A DNA stretch of 64,000 nucleotides from Pseudomonadota bacterium (GTDB lineage: Bacteria; Desulfobacterota; Binatia; Binatales; Binataceae), in assembly GCA_021323945.1 (NCBI GenBank), contig JAJPKA010000018.1, positions 412,853 to 476,852 of the forward strand, in the 5' to 3' direction. Below the pieces are notes generated by a model, which worked only from the letters and a program-made list of their open reading frames with translations, was not told the DNA's origin and searched no databases. A program made the position numbers and the translations under genes. Below, piece by piece: positions 25,807 to 33,628 of this stretch. Positions within the stretch are counted from its first letter, which is position 1, and every line of letters begins with the position of its first letter.

Positions 25807-26385
25807 CTATTGGTTGGGAATCTGCCAGAGCGTGCGGGCGGCACTCGCCGAGCGCTCGACCAGTTTACGAGCTATGGATTGTTGGGCCTCGAACAAGGGC
25901 GCAAAGGGGGTATATTTGGCCCAACCAGTGGCCTTTTCTTGGAAATCGAGCGCTTGGTTGGCGATTTTCTCAGTGGTCTCGATGTACCAGGTGGCCGCCT
26001 TCTTCAGCCCTTCCAAGCTGAAGACCGATTCGCTCATTTTGGTAAAGCTCTCAAAAACGCTCTCTTTGTTTTCTGCCACTCTTTTACCTCCAGATTGCTG
26101 CCCTGTTTCGGGCTCTATTTCCGATGTTTTAGTTTCCTCGTTGCCAAGCTGCTCAGTGAATTGCCAAGTCCCCGATGACATGTCTGCCGCGGCAGCCGGG
26201 GTCAGTTCGGGTTCAGAACTTCCAGCCGCTGGACTGGTATCAGCTTGGTCGTTAGCTGCGGGCATGGGGCCATCAGCCTCCAGAAGATGATTTTGTGGCT
26301 CGGGTACAGATTTGGGGGACCCCGCCTCTGGCAATTGTTTTTTTCTCACCGGGTTCCTTCTCCTGTTCGAGCTCAATTGGTCCAC
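25807..26385 (-). CDS. Phasin-like PHA granule-associated protein
   Basis: A 192-aa protein lying downstream of phaC in the PHA locus. The first half (about residues 1-105) is low complexity, rich in Pro, Glu, Ala and Ser. The second half is amphipathic and helical: 'VFESFTKMSESVFSLEGLKKAATWYIETTEKIANQALDFQEKATGWAKYTPFAPLFEAQQSIARKLVERSASAARTLW', resembling phasins that coat polyhydroxyalkanoate granules. The assignment rests on this helical character plus gene position. The long acidic Pro-rich N-terminus is unusual for phasins. Confidence 0.65.
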   Translation of the reverse strand: MDQLSSNRRRNPVRKKQLPEAGSPKSVPEPQNHLLEADGPMPAANDQADTSPAAGSSEPELTPAAAADMSSGTWQFTEQLGNEETKTSEIEPETGQQSGGKRVAENKESVFESFTKMSESVFSLEGLKKAATWYIETTEKIANQALDFQEKATGWAKYTPFAPLFEAQQSIARKLVERSASAARTLWQIPNQ

Positions 26386-26466
26386 CCCGTCCCTGCTGCC
26401 GCAGCTGGGCGGTCGGACGCTACACGATCGTCGGATCTTCGTAAACGTCGAGCACCCAGCGTGCGT

Positions 26467-27531
26467 TCACTGATCATGTTCCGCTAACCATCGACCCACC
26501 TGCGGCCACAGTTTGCTAATAGCTCCGGCGCTGACCACCGCTCCAATGTGTCCGGTGGGAAAGGTTATGTTACGTTTGTCTGTGCTGCCGACATGCTCGA
26601 GCAGCCCCAGGCTCGACCGCGGATGTACGACATCATCCTGTTCCGCCACCACGTTTAAGAGTGGACAGGTGATGCGGCGTAGATCGACCGGCTGACCAGC
26701 GACGCGCAGTTCGCCGCGCTTCAGAGCGTTGCGTCTGAAGATTAGCTGGTGCATTTCCCGGTAGAGCTGTCCTGCCAAGGGAATGTCACTTCTCATCCAG
26801 CGTTCGAACAGCTCAAACATCTCAGCGTAACCATCCCGGCGACCGTTCCGGTAGCGTCCGACATACTTGTCGAGGGCGTGATGAACCGGAGCCATCAGGT
26901 TGAATCCTCCGTTTATCATCCACGCCGGGCAGTTCCCATAAATTCTCGTCACCAATTCGATTACGTCGTCGGTAATGAAATCGACCAGATTGTAGAAGGG
27001 CAGGTCGCGAACACTCATGTCGAACGGAACGGTTAACGTGATCAAACCACGGACGTTCGCGGGGTGAAGCGCCGAGTAAATCAGTGACAATAGGGCGCCG
27101 AGGCAGTAGCCAAGCAGGTTGACGCGCTCGACTCCATTTTGGATCTGAAGCACGCGCACTGCGTCGGCTATGTCCCCGTTGACGTAGGCATCGAAGCCCC
27201 GCCATGAGTCCTCGCGCGCCGGCGGCAGCCAGTCGGTCAGGTAAACGTCGAACCCCCGCTGGACCAGGCTTTCGACCACGCTCTTGCCAGGCAGCAGGTC
27301 CAGGATGAAGGGCCGCTTGATCAGGGCGTAGACGATTAGCAAAGGAGTTTTGAAGCGTCGCTCCGGTGCTTCATAATGGCGTAAGCGAAGCAGTCCGCTT
27401 TCGTAGACTACGCGGTACGGAGTGGTTGCTGGAGGGTCTGTCGCCGGCGAGCCGTAGCCTTGGCCGAAGGCTTCGACCGCGCGAATTGTGCCGTCCATCC
27501 AGAATTCAGCGATCTCATTAAGCAGCGACAT
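26467..27531 (-). CDS. phaC: Class III poly(3-hydroxyalkanoate) synthase subunit PhaC
   Basis: Polymerises (R)-3-hydroxyacyl-CoA into storage polyester at the granule surface. The 354-aa length fits class III PhaC (about 355 aa), which needs a PhaE partner. The alpha/beta-hydrolase fold carries 'LLIVYALIKRPFILDLLPGKSVVESL', the lipase-like box G-Y-C-L-G with catalytic Cys143, 'NVVAEQDDVVHP' with Asp299 and 'PTGHIGAVV' with His328. I use the ATG at 27531, which has GGGAGAA 5 nt upstream. A start further upstream would run through the overlapping phaE-like gene. The first 14 nt overlap that gene, indicating coupled expression in the order phaE-phaC-phasin. Confidence 0.92.
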   Translation of the reverse strand: MSLLNEIAEFWMDGTIRAVEAFGQGYGSPATDPPATTPYRVVYESGLLRLRHYEAPERRFKTPLLIVYALIKRPFILDLLPGKSVVESLVQRGFDVYLTDWLPPAREDSWRGFDAYVNGDIADAVRVLQIQNGVERVNLLGYCLGALLSLIYSALHPANVRGLITLTVPFDMSVRDLPFYNLVDFITDDVIELVTRIYGNCPAWMINGGFNLMAPVHHALDKYVGRYRNGRRDGYAEMFELFERWMRSDIPLAGQLYREMHQLIFRRNALKRGELRVAGQPVDLRRITCPLLNVVAEQDDVVHPRSSLGLLEHVGSTDKRNITFPTGHIGAVVSAGAISKLWPQVGRWLAEHDQ

Positions 27532-28045
27532 TGCGTTCTCCCTGCCGAGAAGGCGGCCGGATCGGGTGACCGTTTGCCGGACCATAGCCCGTTTGCGTCT
27601 GCTTCCAGAGCGGAACCACGCTCGGTGAATCCGAGGCCAGGCGATCGTGTGCGTCTGATAGGTGGGCGAATGACCGTAGTTCTTCGCGCAGTGCGAGCAA
27701 TTCCTGTCGTAGTGCAACCAGCTCCCGATGCGTTGGCAAACCAATCAGGGGCCAGAAATTGCCGAAGAAGGCGGCAGCCGCCGCGCCGGCGAGATGGCGC
27801 AGACGTAGGGCAGTCTCGATAACGCGGCCGCTGACCTCACCGAAGAGCGGGTCCGAGTAGAGCGTGTTAGTCAGTTCGTTGGCCAGTCCTATCCAGGCAT
27901 CGTAGACCTTCCATCCCACCCTCTGGAGCTGATCGTCGTCGCTCACGCCCGCTAAGGCTTTGGTGACCTCGGCCGGGAAATCTAGCCAAGCAGTTTCAAT
28001 GAAAGTGCTCAGCCTGTCCAAAACAAAGGATTGATTGCCGAGCAT
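27518..28045 (-). CDS. Short PhaE-like subunit of class III PHA synthase
   Basis: A 175-aa protein preceding phaC. The segment 'LTNTLYSDPLFGEVSGRVIETALRLRHLAGAAAAAFFGNFWPLIGLPTHRELVALRQELLALREELRSF' contains the LGLPTRxEVxxLxxxLxxLExxL-like C-terminal helix found in PhaE (and some phasins). The chain is about half the size of typical PhaE (about 350 aa), so the long N-terminal helical domain of PhaE is missing. The ATG at 28045 has a consensus AGGAGG 9 nt upstream. The gene overlaps phaC by 14 nt. The PhaE role is inferred from position and this motif. Confidence 0.72.
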   Translation of the reverse strand: MLGNQSFVLDRLSTFIETAWLDFPAEVTKALAGVSDDDQLQRVGWKVYDAWIGLANELTNTLYSDPLFGEVSGRVIETALRLRHLAGAAAAAFFGNFWPLIGLPTHRELVALRQELLALREELRSFAHLSDAHDRLASDSPSVVPLWKQTQTGYGPANGHPIRPPSRQGERNVAA

Positions 28046-28158
28046 CGCGTCTTGCCTCCTTGCTCGCGGTTCCAAAAAACTCACCACCCCAGCACGCGGT
28101 CGCTAGCGCCCTGTGGCTAACGGGAAATTTACTTGGTGTTAGCGTCAGGACCGGTCTC

Positions 28159-28221
28159 GGCGTAAACGAAGCAACTGCCGGTCCACATTGAAAGAGCGTT
28201 TACTCGGGTTGAGTTTACGCC
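28159..28221. promoter_or_regulatory. Repeated GTTTAC elements in the pha / Crp-Fnr divergent region
   Basis: The divergent region between phaE (28045) and the Crp/Fnr gene (28387) contains GGCGTAAAC (28159-28167), its exact reverse complement GTTTACGCC (28213-28221), and a further GCGTTTAC (28196-28203), giving two GTTTAC copies 15 nt apart. These could be operator half-sites for a regulator of the PHA operon. No FNR-type TTGAT-N4-ATCAA box is seen. Confidence 0.35.
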
Positions 28222-28386
28222 CTTGAAGTGTAATTCATGTTAAGCGGCAATCAAGATTGCATGGCGTGAAGTGTGTCGTCCCGGAGACAAAATCTGAGCA
28301 TTAGCTGACTGAAACGGCATCAATTGTCACTCACGGGACAGTAATGCGGGATCGACGCAAAAACAACTTTGGCAGGAAGGCCAGCT

Positions 28387-29151
28387 GTGGCAGAGCGCGA
28401 CCGCAGGAACGGGGTTGATGCGCAAATTCTCGGCCGGCTTAGAACGCTGGCCTGGCTCAGCCGCGATCAACTTGAAGGGCTGGCGCAAAGCCTGGAAGCG
28501 ATAAAGATAAAGCGTCGCCAGCCAATTTTCTACGAGGGGCAAGCATCCGACAGAGTCTACGTACTGCTCTCCGGCGTGGCCAAATTGTCGTTTCTCAACC
28601 GCTCGGAAAAAGTCCTGGTTGGCCTGGTCGGGCCTGGGGAGGTATTCGGCGTCTCGTCGCTCCTACCAAATGCGACCCGGCCTTTTCGATGTGAGGCTTT
28701 TAGTGACTGTCTGGTTGGTGTCGGTCGGCCCTCGACCTTCGTCGGCTTGATGCTTGGTGTACCATTGGAACGCTTTAGCCGCACCTTGGACGTGACCGTC
28801 GGACGCTGGTGGTCGATGCTCCAGCGATACACGAACTTCGTGGGCTTGACGGTGCGAGAACGGCTGGCCGGAGCGCTCCTCGAACTGGCCGCCAAGTTTG
28901 GTGCCAACGATGCTCGCGGGGTCCTGATCACATTGAAGCTGACCCATGCAGATCTGGCTGAACTAGTGGGTGCTTCACGTCAACGCACCACCGAACAGCT
29001 GATCGAGTTCGAACATCAGCGAATGATTATACGCGACGGCCGGCGGTTGATTATTGTTCCCGATCGGTTGCGCAATCTGGCCGACTATGAAGCAGTTGCG
29101 CCACCGGCCCGCACGGCCATTGCGCCGCCGGGAAGCATACGTGGAGGATAA
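28387..29151 (+). CDS. Crp/Fnr-family transcriptional regulator
   Basis: A 254-aa regulator with an N-terminal cyclic-nucleotide-binding-type beta barrel (about residues 20-130: 'IKIKRRQPIFYEGQASDRVYVLLSGVAKLSFLNRSEKVLVGLVGPGEVFGVSSLL'). A dimerisation helix and a Crp-type winged helix-turn-helix follow, with recognition region 'LTHADLAELVGASRQRTTEQLIEFEHQRMI'. No cluster of Cys residues for an Fnr [4Fe-4S] is evident, and the cAMP pocket is not conserved enough to call, so the ligand is open. GTG at 28387 is chosen because AGGAAGG lies just upstream; a TTG at 28369 is possible. It is divergent from the PHA operon and a candidate to control it. Confidence 0.87.
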   Translation: MAERDRRNGVDAQILGRLRTLAWLSRDQLEGLAQSLEAIKIKRRQPIFYEGQASDRVYVLLSGVAKLSFLNRSEKVLVGLVGPGEVFGVSSLLPNATRPFRCEAFSDCLVGVGRPSTFVGLMLGVPLERFSRTLDVTVGRWWSMLQRYTNFVGLTVRERLAGALLELAAKFGANDARGVLITLKLTHADLAELVGASRQRTTEQLIEFEHQRMIIRDGRRLIIVPDRLRNLADYEAVAPPARTAIAPPGSIRGG

Positions 29152-29351
29152 TCGCGCGTTGCATCACGCTGCGTTGATAGCCTCCGAAGCTGTTTTTCCG
29201 AGTCTCAACATGCGAGTTGGAGCAAATTGTGTCGGCCGGAGGCGGGACGAGGGTTGTCTGACCAGAAGCGACGCTTCGCCCGGAGGCCCGCACGAGCCCG
29301 CCTGGGCAACGGCACCCCAGCACGCGCGGGGTAGCGGCGTGGTGTTCACCC

Positions 29352-31166
29352 TTAGAGAAAGGGGCAGAGCAATAGCATCCCGCCACGAGTCAACAACCGC
29401 AGAAGGGCAGGGGTCCAGCGCTCAGGCAGCTGAAGAATGCGTGCGGCTATTCCCAGCGACCACGGAACTTCCGCATAAGCCCCGGAGAGATGTAAAGCTG
29501 ACAGCAGACTAGGCGGCGGATAAACCACGAGATCGTGTTCCTCCTCTGGTCTCAACCCCGCCTTCTCCCGTGCTAGCGCAACCGCGCGTCCAAGTCCTCC
29601 CAACTCATCGACCAGACCGCGGGCTTTTGCCGCGACGCCGCTCCACAGGCGCCCGCGGGCGACCTGTTCGGTTGCTTCGGGGTCGAGTTTGCGTCCCTCG
29701 GCGACTCTGGCAGTGAACGTAGAGTACAGCTCTCCGACAACCTCGTTTAATTGTGCCAGTTCAGCCGCCGTCATCGGCCGAGCGAGCGAGAGGGCATCGC
29801 TTATGGAGTCCGACTTGACCACGTCGAGCCCGATGCCCAAGCGCTGCATCAGTTCGGCGACGTTGAACTTCGCGTAAACCACCCCGATTGAGCCAGTGAG
29901 TGTTGCCGGACCAGCGACGATCGCGTCAGCGGCGGTTGCCACATAATAACCACCCGAGCCGGCGACATCGCCCATCGAGACAACGACGGGTTTGCCAAAA
30001 CGCTGAGCTTCACGCACCGCTCGCCAGACCAAATCCGAGCCTGCGGCAGAGCCTCCCGGCGAATTAACCCGAAAGACGATAGCCCTAATTCTGTCATCAC
30101 GCGCCGCGCGGCGGATTTCCTCGGAGACGCGCTCGCCGCTAAGAAACTCGCCGGCCAGTGGCCCTTCTCCAACCACGACGGGTCCCAGTCCGTGGATGAG
30201 TGCCAGCTGGGGCCGTGCTCTCCCGTCGCGGGTATATGAGAGATGCCGCAGATAACGCCCCAACTGCACGAACCGGCTTTTCGACTTATCATCTGGGTCG
30301 AGCTCGTTACGGATATCATCGGTGTATCCTGCGCGATCGATAAGCCCGTTCGAGCAAGCCGCCCTCACGCTGAGGAAGCCGCTGCCAAGGAGCTCACGTG
30401 CACGTTGGAGGCTCGTGCGCCGGGAGTCCGCGATACTTTGTGCCAGCAGCGCTTGACAATCGTTGATGACCGCCTGGATGCTCTCGCGAACCTCGGGAGA
30501 CATGCTGTCGCGGGTGAATGTCTCAGCAGCGCCCTTGTACTCCTTCCACTGAAGGGTTTGCGCCTCAATGCCCAGTTTGCTCAGCGCTTGCCTCAGGAAC
30601 AGGTTGCCCGCCGAGAGGCCGAGCATCATCAGGGTGCTATCGGGATTCGCGACTATCTCGCTTGCGCCACAGGCGATTAGATAATCACGTGGAGTTATCT
30701 GGTCTCCTTCAAGTATCGCGACCACGCGTTTGCCGGCTGCGACCGCGCCCCGCAGAAGTTCATAGAGCTCATGAGCAGTTGCTAGCCCGAATCCCGGTGA
30801 GCAAATCTCTACCAGGACGGCCTTGAGCCGACTATCTGCAGCAGCTGCACTCAATGCTTTTCGAAGGTCGAATAGAGTAGGGGCGCCGCGGCTGCGCAAT
30901 TGTTCGAGCGGTGTGCGAGGCAAATCCTCGCGTATTCCATCCGCGAGCCGCAGACTGAGCACCGCGTCAGGCGGAATGCGCGACGGCCGGACGACGAACA
31001 AATAGAATACTCCGGCTATCGCAACTGCAGCAACAATGGACGCCAGCCCAGTGGTGAGCCATTCGTGGTCGAGGGCGATGCTGCCCAGCGCGATCAAAGA
31101 TGCCACCAAAAGTGCAACTCGCGTCTCCCGCCGCAGCATCGATAGATTGCAACTTAACAGCTCCAT
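29352..31166 (-). CDS. sppA: Signal peptide peptidase SppA, long (67K) type
   Basis: Membrane-bound serine-lysine protease that degrades remnant signal peptides. The 604-residue length matches the duplicated E. coli-type SppA. Two adjacent hydrophobic segments (about residues 17-33 and 38-58) anchor it. The N-terminal half holds the catalytic Lys211 in 'WKEYKGAAETFTRDSMSPE' (E. coli Lys209 motif YKSAVEPF). The C-terminal half holds the nucleophile Ser404 in 'GDVAGSGGYYVATAAD' (E. coli Ser409). The ATG at 31166 has GGAG 8 nt upstream; the longer frame from 31286 has no supporting signal. Divergent from the propeller lipoprotein gene. Confidence 0.93.
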   Translation of the reverse strand: MELLSCNLSMLRRETRVALLVASLIALGSIALDHEWLTTGLASIVAAVAIAGVFYLFVVRPSRIPPDAVLSLRLADGIREDLPRTPLEQLRSRGAPTLFDLRKALSAAAADSRLKAVLVEICSPGFGLATAHELYELLRGAVAAGKRVVAILEGDQITPRDYLIACGASEIVANPDSTLMMLGLSAGNLFLRQALSKLGIEAQTLQWKEYKGAAETFTRDSMSPEVRESIQAVINDCQALLAQSIADSRRTSLQRARELLGSGFLSVRAACSNGLIDRAGYTDDIRNELDPDDKSKSRFVQLGRYLRHLSYTRDGRARPQLALIHGLGPVVVGEGPLAGEFLSGERVSEEIRRAARDDRIRAIVFRVNSPGGSAAGSDLVWRAVREAQRFGKPVVVSMGDVAGSGGYYVATAADAIVAGPATLTGSIGVVYAKFNVAELMQRLGIGLDVVKSDSISDALSLARPMTAAELAQLNEVVGELYSTFTARVAEGRKLDPEATEQVARGRLWSGVAAKARGLVDELGGLGRAVALAREKAGLRPEEEHDLVVYPPPSLLSALHLSGAYAEVPWSLGIAARILQLPERWTPALLRLLTRGGMLLLCPFL

Positions 31167-31301
31167 CAAGTACTCCAATCCGCCTATGATTGTATACGAT
31201 CGACACGAGAGGTTGGCATGTTTGTTTCCAGCTGGTGCAGGAGACAACTCCGTGCCGCAGGGCCAATGATTCTTAACCTTGCGCAAACAGCCCGGACTTT
31301 G

Positions 31302-32690
31302 ATGCTTGTGACTCGTTGTCGCTCATTGTTGGTTTCTGTTCTTATGACCCTGGTTGGTTGTGCGAGCATCCGCCATCTCGCTGGACCAGTCCACCCATCC
31401 CGGATAGCAGCCAACAGCAGTAATCGGGCACGAGCGAAGTCTCATAACTCTTTAGTTACGCCGCCGCCTTACGCGGCTCGCACCGCCAGCCTGGATGTAA
31501 CCTTCGGCCTCCAGGTAGCTGGCATCGCACCCCTGCCTGACGGTTTCGAACCAGATATGAGCCGTCCTCCCGTCTGGCTCGATCGCGGTGAAATCGGCAT
31601 TTTCGGTATGTTTCAGGGCCGGAAGGTAGTGTGGGGGATTGGCGGGACGGGTTTGTCGAGTCAGAGAATCATTGTTGACGAAAGTGGCGTCGGCGGGCGC
31701 TTGCTGGACGTGGCGCTGAATGTCGATGGGCAGGTTGCGAGCGCGGTTAGTATCGATGCAAACCGGAGTCTGAATGTAGATGTGGCGAATGCTTACGCCA
31801 CCAGTGGTGTCAGGCGGGTGACGACCTTGCCCGGTAATTTCGACTGGGCGGAGTTAAAATGGCTCAGCAGGACGGAGCTCGCTCTGGTAACTCACGCGGC
31901 CCCCTTGCCGAATGATGAACTGAACAGTAGCGTCCCACAGGCACCCGCCACCGGCTTGTACTTGATTAGCGTGAGTTCTCATCCATCGACACGGCGTCTG
32001 GAGCGGATAACCTGCCCATTGTCATCACTATTTTTCAGCCCTGACGGATCGCTTGCCGTGGCCCAGGGCGCCGCGGATGCTCCCGCAGCGCTCGTCGATC
32101 TGCGTAAACAACGGTGTCTTACGTTGCGCGCCGCTACGCCCGTGCAGCTCCTCGGATGGGCTCCTGGTTCGACGGCTTTTCTTTACCGGCTGGCTGATCC
32201 ACCAGGTGTATATCGATTTGATCTGGAGAGCGCCGAGCCGGCGACGATTGCGGTTTCATCGGGCGCCGCGGCCTATGCAACTGACGGTGCGATCATCGCC
32301 CTGGGATCGCAGCAGCTTTCCTGGCGGCGTGTGGTTTCGGAACCGTTGGCGCCGGTGAACGTTCAGATCGCGATCTTTGAGCCACGCGAGAATATCAAAA
32401 CAATCAATTCGCTGGGTTTTGCGACGCTGCCGACCTTGCTATTCCGCAGCACAATGGTTCTCTCGCCTGCCACCAATAATGCGATTATCGAGACCGCAAT
32501 TCCGATGGGTCCGGGACTGGAGCGAGAGATTATCGAATATTCGTATCCAGCACGTGCAGCGTTTCTGATTGCACATGGCCAGGTCCAGGGGCCAATCGCT
32601 TTCAGCTGGTCGCCGGATGGCAGGCAAATAGCTATCCTTGATGCAGCTGGAGTTCATTACACGTTGTCGGTAATAAGGCCACCGCAGTAG
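31302..32690 (+). CDS. Beta-propeller-like lipoprotein of unknown function
   Basis: A 462-aa predicted lipoprotein. The signal peptide 'MLVTRCRSLLVSVLMTLVGC' ends in lipobox L-V-G-C (Cys20). The mature chain has repeated Trp/Asp-ended beta segments: 'FFSPDGSLAVAQGAADAPAALVDL', 'WAPGSTAFLYRLADPPGVYRFDL', 'FSWSPDGRQIAILDAAGVHYTLSV'. These look like TolB/WD40-type propeller blades (S-x-D-G signature). The last, 'SWSPDGRQIAIL', is typical of TolB-like repeats. No catalytic residues are visible, so a scaffold or binding role is likely. An alternative upstream start at 31266 (ATG) is possible. A strong terminator follows at 32803. Confidence 0.68.
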   Translation: MLVTRCRSLLVSVLMTLVGCASIRHLAGPVHPSRIAANSSNRARAKSHNSLVTPPPYAARTASLDVTFGLQVAGIAPLPDGFEPDMSRPPVWLDRGEIGIFGMFQGRKVVWGIGGTGLSSQRIIVDESGVGGRLLDVALNVDGQVASAVSIDANRSLNVDVANAYATSGVRRVTTLPGNFDWAELKWLSRTELALVTHAAPLPNDELNSSVPQAPATGLYLISVSSHPSTRRLERITCPLSSLFFSPDGSLAVAQGAADAPAALVDLRKQRCLTLRAATPVQLLGWAPGSTAFLYRLADPPGVYRFDLESAEPATIAVSSGAAAYATDGAIIALGSQQLSWRRVVSEPLAPVNVQIAIFEPRENIKTINSLGFATLPTLLFRSTMVLSPATNNAIIETAIPMGPGLEREIIEYSYPARAAFLIAHGQVQGPIAFSWSPDGRQIAILDAAGVHYTLSVIRPPQ

Positions 32691-32802
32691 CGCTGGGTTC
32701 GAGCTTTAAGCTGCCAAACTTTCTCGTGTCGTGCTTTGCTAGGTTGCAGCTGGTGCTCAAGCTGCCTTGCTGAGCGGGTGAGGTGATGGTAATTTGGTAA
32801 GC

Positions 32803-32824
32803 GGGCAGTGTGCCCATTTTTTTT
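32803..32824 (+). terminator. Intrinsic terminator upstream of rimP
   Basis: GGGCA-GTG-TGCCC (32803-32815) forms a 5-bp stem with a 3-nt loop, followed by A and eight T (32817-32824), a textbook Rho-independent signal on the plus strand. It ends transcription of the lipoprotein gene or acts as an attenuator of the downstream rimP-nusA-infB operon, whose first start codon is 82 nt further. Confidence 0.75.
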
Positions 32825-32905
32825 GGTCCGTTCGCCTCTTCCTCCAGTACATCGCGGATTTCCTTAGAACGACCGGGAGGGCGAACTGTAGGGGTACGGC
32901 CGGTG

Positions 32906-33385
32906 ATGGTATTGCAACTTGAGCCGCTGGCTAGGAAAGTCGCGGACTTGCTGGAACCTCACATAGAGCGACTCGGATTTGAACTGGTGAATATAGAGTT
33001 TAGGCGGAGTACGAGAAACTCACTGCTCCGGCTCCTGGTGGATCGACCAGAGGGAGGCATCACGCTCAACGATCTGGAACGGCTCAGTCCCATTCTAGGT
33101 GATCTGCTGGACGTTTACGACCCAGTGGATGGCAGATATACGCTGGAAGTCTCGTCGCCAGGCATAAACCGTCCACTCGCGCGGCTCAAGGATTTTGAGG
33201 CATACAGGGGGCAACGGGTCAGGATTAGAACTCACCGGCCCCGCGACGGCCGGAGGAATTTTGAGGGTGTCTTGGTCGAAGTGCGTGCGGATGGAATAGC
33301 GGTCGAGGAAGAGGCCCGACACCAACGGCACGCTTTTGCTTTCAACGAAATTCAGGGAGCCAATTACGAGCATAAGTTCGATTAA
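32906..33385 (+). CDS. rimP: Ribosome maturation factor RimP
   Basis: A 159-aa RimP, needed for 30S subunit assembly and 3' maturation of 16S rRNA. The N-terminal alpha/beta domain has 'LARKVADLLEPHIERLGFELVNIEFR' and 'LRLLVDRPEGGITLNDLERLSPILGDLLD', then the family signature 'YTLEVSSPGINRPL' (about residues 76-89). The C-terminal SH3-like barrel starts near 'FEAYRGQRVRIRTH'. I use the ATG at 32906; the longer frame from 32810 is extended through the terminator and has no RimP sequence. It heads the cluster nusA-ylxR-infB, a conserved gene order. Confidence 0.93.
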   Translation: MVLQLEPLARKVADLLEPHIERLGFELVNIEFRRSTRNSLLRLLVDRPEGGITLNDLERLSPILGDLLDVYDPVDGRYTLEVSSPGINRPLARLKDFEAYRGQRVRIRTHRPRDGRRNFEGVLVEVRADGIAVEEEARHQRHAFAFNEIQGANYEHKFD

Positions 33386-33575
33386 CCCCGAGCGACGGCA
33401 ATCTGTTTCTCAGACCAGACCAGGTTTTGGCATTTCAGGGCAAATCGAGCTGGCGACGCTCCGGCCCGTGCACAGGGGTCGGTGTAGCAGGGTCGATTGG
33501 ATCACTAACCAGTTTCCTCAAGCGGTGCGTGTCAATCAACTGCGCGGCAAAGTTGGCTTGATTAGCTCGGTCCTG

Positions 33576-33619
33576 CTCGGTTCGGGTCGAACCGGGAAGG
33601 CTAGTGGCTGGGCGCAGCC
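33576..33619 (+). promoter_or_regulatory. Two hairpins in the nusA leader
   Basis: In the 243-nt gap between rimP and nusA, CTCGGTTCG-GGT-CGAACCGGG (33576-33596) is a 7-bp perfect stem extended by a wobble pair and one further pair. GGCTG-GGCG-CAGCC (33606-33619) follows and abuts the nusA ribosome-binding site GGAGGCG (620-626). The second stem could hide or expose the start site. Neither has a T-tract. NusA is known to autoregulate its operon in E. coli, so a leader role is plausible but inferred. Confidence 0.5.
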
Positions 33620-33628
33620 GGAGGCGAT

